From Kitasatospora azatica KCTC 9699 (GTDB taxonomy: Bacteria; Actinomycetota; Actinomycetes; Streptomycetales; Streptomycetaceae): DNA of 64,000 nucleotides. The stretch's first letter is position 1. The number at the start of each line of letters is the position of its first letter. The notes beneath the pieces are model-generated. The model was not told the DNA's origin and ran no database searches. It saw only the letters and a list, made by a program, of their open reading frames with translations. The translations under genes were made by a program, and so were the position numbers. Positions 8,250 to 16,260 of the stretch are shown here, one piece after another. The DNA lies in NCBI RefSeq assembly GCF_000744785.1, contig NZ_JQMO01000003.1, forward strand, positions 2,790,001-2,854,000. Reading direction: 5' to 3'.

Positions 8250-8942
8250 TCAGGGCACGGTCGGGCGGGCCATCGCGCACCGGGCGCCCGGCCAGGGCGC
8301 GGCCGCCGCCGGGGCGCGCACCACCAGCGAGGAACGGGTGCAGACCAGCCGCCCCTCCTGCGGATAGGCGTGCCAGGTCCGCCACAGCACCCGTTCCGCG
8401 CTGCCCTGGGCGACCAGCGCGGTGAAGGCGCTCGGGTCGCCGGGGAAGACCCCGGCCAGGCCGCGCGGATGCTCGTCCACCAGGGCCAGGATCTCCTGCG
8501 CCCGGGCCGCGAAGACATGCGGCGGAAGCGACTCGATCCGGGCCGCGAACTCGTACTCCCACCCGGCGACTTGCTCGGCGACCCGGGCCGGCAGCGGGGT
8601 CCGCCGCCCGGGCATGCAGGCCACCGTCTCCAGGCACTCGCCGGGCCCGGCCGTGATCACCACCTGGTGCGAGGCGCCCAGCAGACGCAGCTGCAGGGTG
8701 CCGGCCGTGCTCGCGCTGCCGCTCGCGACGCTGCTGCGCTCCGGGGCGCGGTGCCCGCCGGCGCTGCCGTGGGCGGCGGTGATGCTGGCGGCGGTCCGGG
8801 CCGGGTCGGCCAGGGCCGCGTCGTCCGTACCCGGCAGCGGCAGGTCGCGCACCGCCAGCGCGGGCAGCGGCCCGCCGCCGAGACACCAGGCCAGGTCGCC
8901 GGCGCGGGTGTCGGTATAGGAGGTCTGCAGTGTGGTGAGCAT
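8250..8942 (-). CDS. DUF2617 family protein
   Basis: A 230-residue protein, MLTTLQTSYTDTRAGDLAWCLG at the start, with the ECLETVAC, WEYEFAARIESL and AWHAYPQEGRLVCTRS-type segments that I associate with DUF2617. The family is confined largely to actinobacteria, has unknown function and is typically next to the membrane spermidine synthase gene, as here (104 bp upstream of it, same strand). It lacks signal peptide and membrane segments. The pair may form one transcript. Confidence 0.85.
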   Translation of the reverse strand: MLTTLQTSYTDTRAGDLAWCLGGGPLPALAVRDLPLPGTDDAALADPARTAASITAAHGSAGGHRAPERSSVASGSASTAGTLQLRLLGASHQVVITAGPGECLETVACMPGRRTPLPARVAEQVAGWEYEFAARIESLPPHVFAARAQEILALVDEHPRGLAGVFPGDPSAFTALVAQGSAERVLWRTWHAYPQEGRLVCTRSSLVVRAPAAAAPWPGARCAMARPTVP

Positions 8943-9361
8943 GCTGGGCTCCGCATTTCAGCTCCGTACGCGCCCGCCGTGCAGCGTCCGACTCGGCCGA
9001 AGGCGAGGTGGTTCGTGGCTGTGCGGTCCAGGACGCGGCCGACCGTGGAAGGAAGGATTCCGGCTGGAGATTCAGCAGCAGAGAAGCACGAATTCTCCGG
9101 GTCCGTCAGGGATTTACCCATTCTTGTTGCACATTCACCGTTCTGGGCGTAGTGCCTGGTCGGGTGTGACCGGCCAGGTGAACGAGATTGGTCGCTGCGC
9201 GCCCCCTGAGCTGGATCGCACGCCGTGCGAGACGCACTCACGCCGGAGGAGCGCGTGCGCGCGGGCTGCGCGGCGCGCCGGGGGCGGTGCGCGCCGCGCA
9301 GCGGTGGTTCGGTGCGTCCGGACAGTTCAGCGTGCCTGGACGGTTCGGTGCGTCTGGAGGT
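8943..9361. other. 419-bp intergenic region without a gene
   Basis: It separates the MFS gene's 3' end from the DUF2617 start, both on the minus strand. It must hold the promoter of the DUF2617/spermidine-synthase pair. The stretch 9050-9130 is less GC-rich than its surroundings. The MFS-proximal end carries the tandem repeats listed separately. I see no RNA gene and no convincing ORF. Confidence 0.6.
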
Positions 9362-9375
9362 TCAGTGCGCCTGGG
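9302..9375 (-). repeat. Four 17-18-bp tandem repeats spanning the MFS stop codon
   Basis: On the coding strand the gene ends CCCAGGCGCACTGAACC, where TGA is the stop. Three similar units follow in tandem: TCCAGACGCACCGAACCG, TCCAGGCACGCTGAACTG and TCCGGACGCACCGAACCA. The stop triplet position alternates TGA/CGA/TGA/CGA. Confidence 0.8.
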
Positions 9376-10642
9376 CGGCGAGTGCGCGCGGGCAGGGCGC
9401 CACGGCCCCGGGGGCGGGCACGGTGCCGGTGGCAGCGGCGGTGGCGGCGGCCGCTGCGGGAGCCCGGCGCAGCAGCGTCCCGCCCAGGGCGAGCGCCTCC
9501 AGCAGGCAGACCGCCGCCCCGTACCAGGTCGCCGTGCCGGTCAGCCCGAAGTGCGAGACCGCCAGACCGGCCGCCACCGCCGGCAGGCTCAGCGCCAGGT
9601 ACGACAACACATAGACGGCCGTGACCACTTCGGCCCGCCGGTCGGCCGGCGCCAGGGTGGTCAGGGTGCGCAGCGCCCCCGAGAAGGACGGCCCGAAGCC
9701 GACCCCCGCCAGCGCGCTGGCCACGAAGAAGAGCACCGCCGAGCCGGTCCGCAGCGCGATCAGCGCCAGCGCCACCCCCGCGATCAGCGCCACCGGACCG
9801 ACCAGCAGCGAGCGCCGTACCGTCCAGTCCCTGGCCGCCACCGCCACCAACGCCGAGGTGCCCTGCAGCGCCACGATCACCAGCCCGCCCGCCAGGTGGC
9901 TGTGCAGGTGCAGCACCGAGCGGACCAGCGAACCGCCCAGCGACAGGTAGAGCCCCGCCAGCGCCCAGGTCGCCACGATCGAGGGCAGCAGCGCCGCGAA
10001 CGCGCCGCGCACCACCGCCGGTACCGCCACCTCGGGCCGCAGCGAGCGCAGCCAGGCACCGTCCGGGGTCACCGTCTCCGGCAGTACGGCGAGCAGCGGC
10101 AGCGCCGCCGTGAAGGCGGTCACCAGCAGCCAGTACACCAGCCTGGTCGGCGCCGGGCCGTACTCCACCAGCAGTCCGGTGGAGAGCGCGCCGATCGCCA
10201 GACCGCCCGCCGAGGCCACGTTGGTCATCAGCGCGCCGAGCCGGCTGCCGACCGGCTGCAGGTCGATCAGTGTGGCGCTGAGCGCCCCGGTGGCCGCGCC
10301 GGTGGCGATGCCCTGCACGATCCGCCCGACGAACAGCCAGGCCAGGCCGCGCGCCTCGGCGAACACCACCATCGAGGCCAACTCCACCGCCACCGCGGCC
10401 AGCAGCACCGGCCGGCGCCCCAGGTGGTCGGAGAGCGAACCGACGAAGAGCAGCGTGACCAGCAGCGCGAGCGCGTTGGCGGCGTAGACGGCGGTGAGCA
10501 CCAGCGGGGAGAAGTGCCAGGTCTGCTGGTAGAGCACATAGAGCGGGGAGGGCGCGGCCGAGGCGAAGAGCAGCAGACCCAGCACGCAGGTGAGCAGCCA
10601 GAACGCCACCGGGCGTGGCAGCAGTGAGCCGATGGACACCAT
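9362..10642 (-). CDS. MFS transporter
   Basis: A 426-residue membrane protein with about twelve hydrophobic segments and the major facilitator loop 2-3 motif GSLSDHLGRRPVLLAAVAVE (near residue 60). It begins MVSIGSLLPRPVAFWLLTCV. The ATG at 10642 is chosen because AAGGGGGAG lies a few bases upstream, rather than the longer frame beginning at 10738. The C-terminus is Ala-rich. Substrate cannot be inferred; drug or small-metabolite efflux is the usual guess for this group. It stands alone on the minus strand, and its stop codon lies in tandem repeats. Confidence 0.88.
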   Translation of the reverse strand: MVSIGSLLPRPVAFWLLTCVLGLLLFASAAPSPLYVLYQQTWHFSPLVLTAVYAANALALLVTLLFVGSLSDHLGRRPVLLAAVAVELASMVVFAEARGLAWLFVGRIVQGIATGAATGALSATLIDLQPVGSRLGALMTNVASAGGLAIGALSTGLLVEYGPAPTRLVYWLLVTAFTAALPLLAVLPETVTPDGAWLRSLRPEVAVPAVVRGAFAALLPSIVATWALAGLYLSLGGSLVRSVLHLHSHLAGGLVIVALQGTSALVAVAARDWTVRRSLLVGPVALIAGVALALIALRTGSAVLFFVASALAGVGFGPSFSGALRTLTTLAPADRRAEVVTAVYVLSYLALSLPAVAAGLAVSHFGLTGTATWYGAAVCLLEALALGGTLLRRAPAAAAATAAATGTVPAPGAVAPCPRALAAQAH

Positions 10643-10798
10643 GAACTCCCCCTTGGGACGCCGAAGCGCCGCTGGCCGTACGTGGTCTGACGAATCGCCA
10701 GAGTCATCTTGGCCCCACCGGGGGTGACGGGGAAACAACCGCTCGGTGTCCTCGCGACAACCATCCGTTGTGACTGAACTGTGGATGGTCCGCTGTGG

Positions 10799-10840
10799 TT
10801 TCAGGCTTCGGGTTTCAGGCTTCAGGTTTCAGGTTTCAGC
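10799..10840 (-). repeat. Seven-bp tandem repeats containing TGA after the SDR gene
   Basis: On the minus strand about six copies of TGAAACC (variants TGAAGCC, CGAAGCC) begin some 30 bp after the SDR stop codon, whose own context is ACCTGA. It is a further case of a stop-codon-like repeat at a gene end in this region. Confidence 0.75.
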
Positions 10841-10870
10841 GGCGGGGGCGGGGGACGGGGAGGGGGATCG

Positions 10871-11542
10871 TCAGGTCGCGATCCCGATCGTCTGCGTGAT
10901 GCTCGCCGGCTCGCCGGCGGCGCGCAGCATGTAGTGGGCGACATCGGCGCGCGGGATCGTGCTGCCGCCGCGCAGGTTGCGGTCGACGGCGGTGCGGTAG
11001 CGGCCGGTGAGCGGCTTGTCGGTGAGGCGGGGCGGGCGGACGATCGTCCAGTCCACGGTGGAGGCGCGCAGCACGTCCTCCATCTCCGCCAGGTCGGCGT
11101 AGTGCCGGCGCAGGATCCGGCGGACCATCGGGCTGAGCAGGTGGCGCATCACGAACCCGTCGCCCGGGTCGTGCTTGGGCGGGTTGGGCCGGGCCGGCGA
11201 GGCGACGGTGCCGATCGGAGCGGCGCTGACCACGATCAGCCGACGGGTCCCGGTGGCCCCCATCGCCTCGACCAGCGCCCGGGTGCCCCGGGTGGCCACG
11301 CCGGTGTCGGCCGTGGTGCGGGCGCCGAGGCCGGACAGCACGGCGTCCGCTCCGGTGACGGCGGTGGCCAGCGCGGCCGGGTCGGGTGCGGCCAGGTCGG
11401 CGGTGACGCTGCGCACGCCGGGCGGCAGTTTGGCGGGGTTGCGTACGACAGCCGTCACGTCGTGGCCGGCCGCGAGGGCCTGCTCCAGCAGTTGGCGGCC
11501 GATGCCGCCGGTGGCGGCGACGACGGTGAGCTTCATGGTCAT
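10871..11542 (-). CDS. NAD(P)H-binding SDR/NmrA-like oxidoreductase
   Basis: A 223-residue atypical short-chain dehydrogenase. The start MTMKLTVVAATGGIGRQLLEQAL contains the dinucleotide-binding TGGIG loop (residues about 10-14), followed by VTAVVRNPAKL, typical of NmrA/YwnB-type NAD(P)H-binding proteins. A central segment with TRRLIVVSAAPIG follows. Substrate is unknown. The ATG overlaps the stop of the upstream sigma-factor gene by ATGA-style overlap (start 11542 = stop boundary), so the two are translationally coupled, and the reductase probably belongs to the response that this sigma factor controls. Confidence 0.88.
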   Translation of the reverse strand: MTMKLTVVAATGGIGRQLLEQALAAGHDVTAVVRNPAKLPPGVRSVTADLAAPDPAALATAVTGADAVLSGLGARTTADTGVATRGTRALVEAMGATGTRRLIVVSAAPIGTVASPARPNPPKHDPGDGFVMRHLLSPMVRRILRRHYADLAEMEDVLRASTVDWTIVRPPRLTDKPLTGRYRTAVDRNLRGGSTIPRADVAHYMLRAAGEPASITQTIGIAT

Positions 11543-12420
11543 CACTCCTGTGCGCTGAGGTGCGCGAACTTGTCGGGGTTGGTGAGGAAGTAGATGCCGC
11601 AGACCTGCCCGTCGTCCGGGGTCAGGTCCAGGACCAGCACGCCGAACAGCCGCTCGCCGCGATAGAGCAGCGCCGAGGGGTCGCCGTTGACCAGCCGGTA
11701 GCGCACCTCGAGCCCGCCGCCGGGCCGACCGGCCTGCTGCTCGCCACGGGTGGCCAGCAGCTGGGCGACCTGGTCGCGGCCGTGCACCGGGCGCGGCCCG
11801 GCGTCCGTCGCCTTGCCGCCGCCGTCGGCCCACATGGTCACGTCCGGGGCCAGCAGCCGAAGCAGCGCGTCCAGGTCGCCGCCGCCCACGGCGGCCGCGA
11901 AGCGCTCGGTCACCTGGTGCCGCAGCCGCGGGTCGACCCGGTAGCGGGGCCGCCGGGCCTGGACGTGCTCCCGTGCGCGGTGCGCGAGTTGACGCACCGA
12001 GGCCGGGCTGCGGCCGAGGATCTGGGCGGTCTCGGGATGGCTGTAGCCGAACACCTCGTGCAGGATGAAGACCGCGCGTTCCAGCGGCGTCAGCGTCTCC
12101 AGCACCACCATCAGCGCCATCGACACCGCCTCGGTGTCCGGCTCCTCGGTGGTGACCAGCGGCTCGGGCAGCCAGGGCCCGACGTAGGTCTCGCGCCGCC
12201 GCCGAATCACCTCCTGGCGGGCCAGCGCCTTGTTGACGGCGATCCGCACCAGGTAGGCGCGCGGGTGCGCGATTTCGCCCTGCTCGGCCCTGGGCGCCCA
12301 GGCCACCCAGGTCTCCTGGAGCACGTCCTCGGTGTCCGCGACGCTGCCGAGCATGCTGTAGACGACGGAGAACAGCAGCTCCCGATGCTCGGTGAACTCC
12401 CGCGTCGCGCTGTCGGACAT
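11542..12420 (-). CDS. SigJ-type ECF RNA polymerase sigma factor with SnoaL-like domain
   Basis: A 292-residue ECF sigma factor. Region 2 is seen in LLFSVVYSMLGSVADTEDVLQ (residues about 13-35), region 4 in LTPLERAVFILHEVFGYSHPE followed by SPASVRQLAHRAREHV (about 110-160). The C-terminal third (GGGDLDALLRLLAPDVTMWAD onward) is a SnoaL/NTF2-like domain, the layout of the ECF41/SigJ group, in which the C-terminal domain acts in place of a separate anti-sigma factor. The ATG at 12420 has AGGAGGT directly upstream; longer frames are rejected. It is coupled to the SDR gene, a common partner type for ECF41 sigma factors. Confidence 0.92.
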   Translation of the reverse strand: MSDSATREFTEHRELLFSVVYSMLGSVADTEDVLQETWVAWAPRAEQGEIAHPRAYLVRIAVNKALARQEVIRRRRETYVGPWLPEPLVTTEEPDTEAVSMALMVVLETLTPLERAVFILHEVFGYSHPETAQILGRSPASVRQLAHRAREHVQARRPRYRVDPRLRHQVTERFAAAVGGGDLDALLRLLAPDVTMWADGGGKATDAGPRPVHGRDQVAQLLATRGEQQAGRPGGGLEVRYRLVNGDPSALLYRGERLFGVLVLDLTPDDGQVCGIYFLTNPDKFAHLSAQE

Positions 12421-12491
12421 CCTGACCTCCTGAAGTGTCGCAATCTGAGAGCAGCACAGGGGGCCGGAGTGTGACATCCCGAGCGAGGGAA

Positions 12492-12761
12492 ATGACAACG
12501 GGTATGAGCGAGGACGAGGCACAGCACCGGCCGGGGGCCGAGTACGTGAAGTTCCGGATGCCGTGTCCCTGCTGCGACGACGGCACCCGCACCCGGGTAC
12601 GCGGCGGCGCCCGGCCGCACGTGCACCGGGACGGCTCCGACTGCCTGCTGACCGGCACCGGTTTCGTGCCGCAGACCTGCGGCGACTGCGGCGGCAAGGG
12701 CTTCCTGCCGCTCGGCTCCGGGGAGTGGAAGGGCCGCCCGGAGCCGGGCGTCGCGCGCTAG
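12492..12761 (+). CDS. Small DnaJ-type zinc-finger-like protein
   Basis: An approximately 89-residue protein on the plus strand, divergent from the sigma factor. It has a CPCCDDG motif (near residue 22) and a second CGDCGGKGFLPLG motif (near residue 64), each CxxCxG-like as in the DnaJ cysteine-rich domain, so a single structural zinc site is likely. The start is either ATG 12492 or ATG 12504; neither has an ideal Shine-Dalgarno sequence. Codon usage is strongly GC3-rich, supporting a real gene. Role unknown. Confidence 0.6.
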   Translation: MTTGMSEDEAQHRPGAEYVKFRMPCPCCDDGTRTRVRGGARPHVHRDGSDCLLTGTGFVPQTCGDCGGKGFLPLGSGEWKGRPEPGVAR

Positions 12762-12775
12762 CGTCAGCTTCTCTC

Positions 12776-12826
12776 AGGCGCCGTTGCTCAGACGGGTGTT
12801 GCTCATGCGCTGTTGCTCAGGCGGTG
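12776..12826 (-). repeat. Four 14-15-bp tandem repeats spanning a stop codon
   Basis: On the minus strand the hypothetical gene ends ACCGCCTGA. The stop is followed by GCAACA...TGA, GCAAC...CTGA and GCAACG...CTGA, so the unit GCAAC-(8)-TGA is repeated and each copy includes a TGA. Confidence 0.8.
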
Positions 12827-13254
12827 AGCAGGCCGGCCAGGCGGTCGACGGCCTTCTGCGCGGAGCGCTGCTTGAACAGCCCCTCGAAGGCGGCGCAGCG
12901 CAGCCGCACCTCGGTGGCGTCCGAACCGCCGCGCACGGCACGGACGGTGACCAGCACGGGGTTCATCCCGCCGACCCCGCCACGGGTGAGCACCCGGAAG
13001 GTCCGCCGGTCCGGGTCGGGTTCGGGGCGCCTCGGGTGCAGCTCGGGACCCTCCCGGTCGAGCAGCGCGCCGACCAGGGCGAGGGCGTGCTCGAACGGGA
13101 GGGGGAGCCGCAGCTCGACCTCGCGGACGTCCTTGTGCAGGAACCGGGCGGCGAACCGGGCGCCCCGGCTGCCGGGTCCGGCCAGCGCGCCGAGCGCCTC
13201 GGTGAGGACCTCGTGCTCCAGGACCTCGTCGTCTCTGTCATCCGCAGTTGTCAC
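12817..13254 (-). CDS. Hypothetical actinobacterial protein
   Basis: A 145-residue soluble protein, MTTADDRDDEVLEHEVLTEAL at the start, with REVELRLPLPFEHALALVGALL in the middle and SAQKAVDRLAGLLTA at the end. No signal peptide, membrane segment or recognisable motif. Codon usage and a clear ATG support a real gene. It lies just downstream of the L,D-transpeptidase gene on the same strand (22 bp gap), so it may be cotranscribed with it. The stop codon is within tandem repeats. I do not recognise the family. Confidence 0.7.
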   Translation of the reverse strand: MTTADDRDDEVLEHEVLTEALGALAGPGSRGARFAARFLHKDVREVELRLPLPFEHALALVGALLDREGPELHPRRPEPDPDRRTFRVLTRGGVGGMNPVLVTVRAVRGGSDATEVRLRCAAFEGLFKQRSAQKAVDRLAGLLTA

Positions 13255-13276
13255 GAGCTGCGTTCTACCAGTGTTG

Positions 13277-14506
13277 CTACCAGGCTGACCAGGGCAGGCT
13301 CCAGCCGCTCAGCCCGTTGTCCGGATGGACCTTCTCGCCCACCGAGTTCTTGACGATCACCACGTCGCCGATCATCGAGTCGGCGTAGAACTTCCCGGCC
13401 ACGGAGCTGTCGTCGCCCTCCGGGGTGTCGGGCAGGCCGATGCAGCCGTGGCTGATGTTCTCGTGTCCGGCGAAGGTGACGGCCTTGGGGTTGCCGTGCA
13501 CGTAGGAGCCGGTCGTGGTGATCTTCAGCGCGTGCGGCTCGTCGGCGGTGTAGCCGGCGCCCTTGATGTCGGTGGTGGTGGAGTCCATGTGCTCCATCCG
13601 CTTCCTCTCGAAGACCACCATGGTGCCGTTCCACGAGGGGTTGAGGTTGTCGCCCGCGGTGATGGCGATCACCTGCGGCGCGGCGCCGTCCTTGACGACG
13701 GTCATCCGGTGCGTAGCGGCGTCCGCCGTGCTGATCTTGGAACGGCCGACGGTGAAGGACTCGTCCAGGTCGGAGTCGCCGTAGACCCCGGGGGAGAGCT
13801 CCACCCCGGTGGTGCGGCGGTGCACGGTCACCGTGGTGCCCGGCTTCCAGTAGTTCTCCGGGCGCAGGTCCAGCCGCTTGTCCCCGAACCAGTGACCCTT
13901 GACCTGGGTGTCGTCCGAGGCCTGCACGGCGATCGCCTGCTCCACCGCCTTCTTGTTGCTGACCGGCTGCGTGAACTCGACGCTGATGATCATGCCGACG
14001 CCGTAGGTCTGCTTGTCGCCCAGGTTGTCCACCACGTGCGCCGTGTGCGCCGGGGTGAGCGTGCTGAAACTGGTACTGGTGCTGGTGGCCACGCCGTCGG
14101 CGTCGACGGCCCGCGCGCTCACCCGGTACTGCTTCCCCACGGTGAGGCCGCCCGAGGGCACCCAACTCCCGTCGGCGGCAACCGCCCCGTCCACCGCCTT
14201 GCCGTCCGGCCCGGCCACCGTCACCTGCGTCAACTTGCCGTTGCTCACCGACACCTTGAGCGCGCCGCTGGGCGCCACGTTCTGCGCCCCGTCCTGCGGC
14301 TGCACGGTGAGGACGGCAGCGGAGGCCTTGGGAGCGGCCGGCGCGGCGGCTGACGGGGCAGCTGACGCGGCAGCCGAGGTGCTGCCCGCGTCCGCCTTCT
14401 TCTCGCCGCCGCCGCCGCTGCCCGCACTGCTGCAGGCCGTTGCGAGCAGCAGTGCGCCGCCCACCAGCAGTGCCGTCCCCGTGGTCCGTATCCGTGTGGA
14501 TCGCAT
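13277..14506 (-). CDS. L,D-transpeptidase lipoprotein (YkuD domain with Ig-like domains)
   Basis: A 409-residue exported cell-wall enzyme that forms 3-3 cross-links between meso-diaminopimelate residues of peptidoglycan, or attaches other groups. The N-terminus is a lipoprotein signal, with a hydrophobic core and lipobox LATAC, so Cys25 would be lipidated. A Ser/Ala/Gly-rich linker follows, then two bacterial Ig-like domains (about residues 65-270) and the YkuD catalytic domain with ENISHGCIGLPDT near residue 350, where Cys is the nucleophile. The C-terminal extension ends NGLSGWSLPWSAW. This layout is that of actinobacterial Ldt enzymes. An ATG start at 14506 is clear. Confidence 0.93.
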   Translation of the reverse strand: MRSTRIRTTGTALLVGGALLLATACSSAGSGGGGEKKADAGSTSAAASAAPSAAAPAAPKASAAVLTVQPQDGAQNVAPSGALKVSVSNGKLTQVTVAGPDGKAVDGAVAADGSWVPSGGLTVGKQYRVSARAVDADGVATSTSTSFSTLTPAHTAHVVDNLGDKQTYGVGMIISVEFTQPVSNKKAVEQAIAVQASDDTQVKGHWFGDKRLDLRPENYWKPGTTVTVHRRTTGVELSPGVYGDSDLDESFTVGRSKISTADAATHRMTVVKDGAAPQVIAITAGDNLNPSWNGTMVVFERKRMEHMDSTTTDIKGAGYTADEPHALKITTTGSYVHGNPKAVTFAGHENISHGCIGLPDTPEGDDSSVAGKFYADSMIGDVVIVKNSVGEKVHPDNGLSGWSLPWSAW

Positions 14507-14634
14507 GGCGATCTCCCCCTGTGTGCCGACTGTCGCTACGAACCGTCTGACGCTGTGGAGGGGAGCTGGTGTCGCAGGGTGGCAGTGACTGTCACAGAAT
14601 CAGGACATTCGGCTGAGAGTGGAGTTGACGTCTG

Positions 14635-14652
14635 GTCAGCGCACGTGCTGAC
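14635..14652. promoter_or_regulatory. Palindromic operator-like sequence upstream of the HTH gene
   Basis: GTCAGC and GCTGAC flank six bases, with a central GCACGTGC. It is about 100 bp upstream of the 14754 start, in the divergent region with the L,D-transpeptidase gene. It could be an operator for either gene; no regulator can be named. Confidence 0.3.
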
Positions 14653-14671
14653 TTCGCGTAGCATCTCAGCC

Positions 14672-14729
14672 ACGTTCCGTAAAGCCTGCGGGACATGATT
14701 GACCCCGGCGGTGCGCCAACACCCCGGGG
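14672..14729 (+). promoter_or_regulatory. Conserved leader: ACGTTCCGTA box plus hairpin (copy 1)
   Basis: ACGTTCCGTA (14672-14681) is followed after about 21 bp by a hairpin 14703-14729 formed by CCCCGG-C-GGTG, a 6-nt loop and CACC-CCGGGG. The same box, spacing and stem precede the second HTH gene (56361-56418), where only the loop sequence differs. This points to a functional leader, perhaps an attenuator or an autoregulatory site. Confidence 0.6.
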
Positions 14730-14753
14730 CCCGGCACGGGAGTCGAACCTCCA

Positions 14754-15629
14754 ATGCGAATCCAGCGTAGCGCTCACGCGCGCAGTTTCACCGTCCTGCC
14801 CAACGGCCTGTTGCAGGACCGTCGGCTCAGCTACACCGCCCGAGGCCTGTTGGCCGACCTGCTCTCCCGCCCCGACGGCTGGCGCGACGACGGCCGGACG
14901 ATGGCCGACTCCAGCCCGCAGGGACGTGGAGCCATCCGCAAGGCCCTCAAAGAACTCACCGAAGCCGGGTACTACCGCGTCGTGAAGCGGCGGATGCCGG
15001 ACGGCACGATCCGCAGTGAGGCCCAAGTGTTCGACACTCCGCAGCTGGTGGAGCCGAGTGTCCCCCGTCCGGTTCCCGGTGAGACGAACCCCGGTCCCGC
15101 TGTCGTCCCCCTACTAAAGAACCAGGAACAAGAACCCACCCTCCCCGGCCCAGAAGTTGACGACCCGCCAGAAGATGTCCGGGCGGCCGTCGCCACACTC
15201 TTCCGAGCGATCCGCCCCGAGCCCCGCCTACGCCTCGGCGAGGCCGAGGCGAGAGAGCTGGCGCCACTGGTCGCCCGCTGGCTGGAGCGCGGGCGGACGG
15301 CCGTAGACCTGGCCCAAGCCCTGCTGCCAGGCTTGCCGCCCACGATGCACTCCCCGGCAGCCCTGCTCCGCTACCGCCTGGAACGCAAACTCCCACCAGC
15401 GCACAGGAACGACCCGCCCCCGAGCCCGCGCTACACCGAGTGCACCGCCTGCCACGACCCGATCCCCCGCCCCGGCCGCTGCCGCCCGTGCGAGGGCGCC
15501 GCGCCGAGAGCGGTGGCAGTCGGCGGCGGCGAAGCCGCAACCACCGGCGGCGCCGCACGAGCCCGAGCCGCCCTCCGCACGGCGAAGACCGTCGGCCTGA
15601 ACGTTGGAGGCTTGGCTGCCACCGGATAG
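14754..15629 (+). CDS. Winged-helix HTH protein with C-terminal zinc-finger motif (copy 1)
   Basis: A 291-residue protein. The N-terminal 85 residues (FTVLPNGLLQDRRLSYTARG, then SPQGRGAIRKALKELTEAGY and VVKRRMPDGTIRSEAQVF) form a winged-helix fold like those of replication-initiator or DnaD-type proteins. A proline-rich linker follows, then a helical part (ARELAPLVARWLERGRTAVD) and a CTACHDPIPRPGRCRPC four-Cys motif near residue 232. Such proteins are common on Streptomyces integrative elements and chromosomes; a regulatory role is inferred. It has a close paralogue at 56445 with the same leader. It converges on the aminotransferase remnant. The ATG has a GGGAG about 12 bp upstream. Confidence 0.8.
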   Translation: MRIQRSAHARSFTVLPNGLLQDRRLSYTARGLLADLLSRPDGWRDDGRTMADSSPQGRGAIRKALKELTEAGYYRVVKRRMPDGTIRSEAQVFDTPQLVEPSVPRPVPGETNPGPAVVPLLKNQEQEPTLPGPEVDDPPEDVRAAVATLFRAIRPEPRLRLGEAEARELAPLVARWLERGRTAVDLAQALLPGLPPTMHSPAALLRYRLERKLPPAHRNDPPPSPRYTECTACHDPIPRPGRCRPCEGAAPRAVAVGGGEAATTGGAARARAALRTAKTVGLNVGGLAATG

Positions 15630-15805
15630 GACATTACGGTTCTGCCGAGCACCTACACGCGACCACAGGTATCGGTCAGCCGAGGCCGAGGACTGGGCTT
15701 CGGTGATGGCGTCGTTCGTCGGGGGCGGTGTGATGGGTGACGGGGTCGTACTGCAGCCGGAGTAGTAGCTCCGATGCGGAAGCGTTGTCTGGCCGACCTG
15801 TAGCG

Positions 15806-16252
15806 TCAGAGCTGCCGGAGCCGCGCTACCGCTTCGGCTAGTACTTCATCGCGTTTGCAGAAGGTGAAGCGGACAAGGGAGCGGCCGGCGTCGGTGTTGT
15901 CGTAGAAGACGACGTTGGGGATGGCGACGACTCCGCAGCGCTCGGGGAGGGTGCGGCAGAACTCGATGCCGTCCTTTTCGCCGAGGGGGGTGATGTCGGT
16001 GGTGATGAAGTACGTGCCCTCGGGGGTGAAGACCTGGAAGCCGGCGGCCGTGAGTCCGTCGGCGAGCAGGTTGCGCTTGCGGAGCAGGTCGGCGCGGAAG
16101 TCGGCGAAGTAGCTGTCGGGGAGGCGCAGGGCCTCGGCGACGGCGTACTGGAAGGGGCCGGCGCTGACGTAGGTGAGGTACTGCTTGGCGGTGCGGACGG
16201 CGGCGACCAGCTCGGGGGCGGCGGTGACCCAGGCCACTCCTTGTTCGTACAC
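15806..16252 (-). pseudogene. Headless 3' remnant of the aminotransferase gene
   Basis: The frame from 16231 to 15806 encodes the last 141 residues of a PLP-dependent aminotransferase (from WVTAAPELVAAVRTAKQYL to the end). It is collinear without gaps with 60961-60536 of the intact gene; I count about 20 differences in 141 residues. The part with the PLP lysine is missing, so it cannot be functional. Above 16231 the similarity stops abruptly. It reads as the displaced host 3' end left behind when the element integrated in the gene. Confidence 0.88.
16222..16245. other. Left attachment junction (attL candidate)
   Basis: Similarity to the intact aminotransferase gene ends here: ACCCA at 16227-16231 matches 60957-60961 and the following bases diverge. 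The serine recombinase start codon is about 30 bp further right. The exact crossover dinucleotide cannot be read from the sequence. Confidence 0.7.
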
Positions 16253-16260
16253 TCATTCGC

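Noticed and set aside
14738..14753. Sequence like a tRNA T-arm (complement GGTTCGACTCCCG)
   Set aside because: No tRNA body can be folded around it, and the homologous leader at 56420-56444 lacks it; coincidence.
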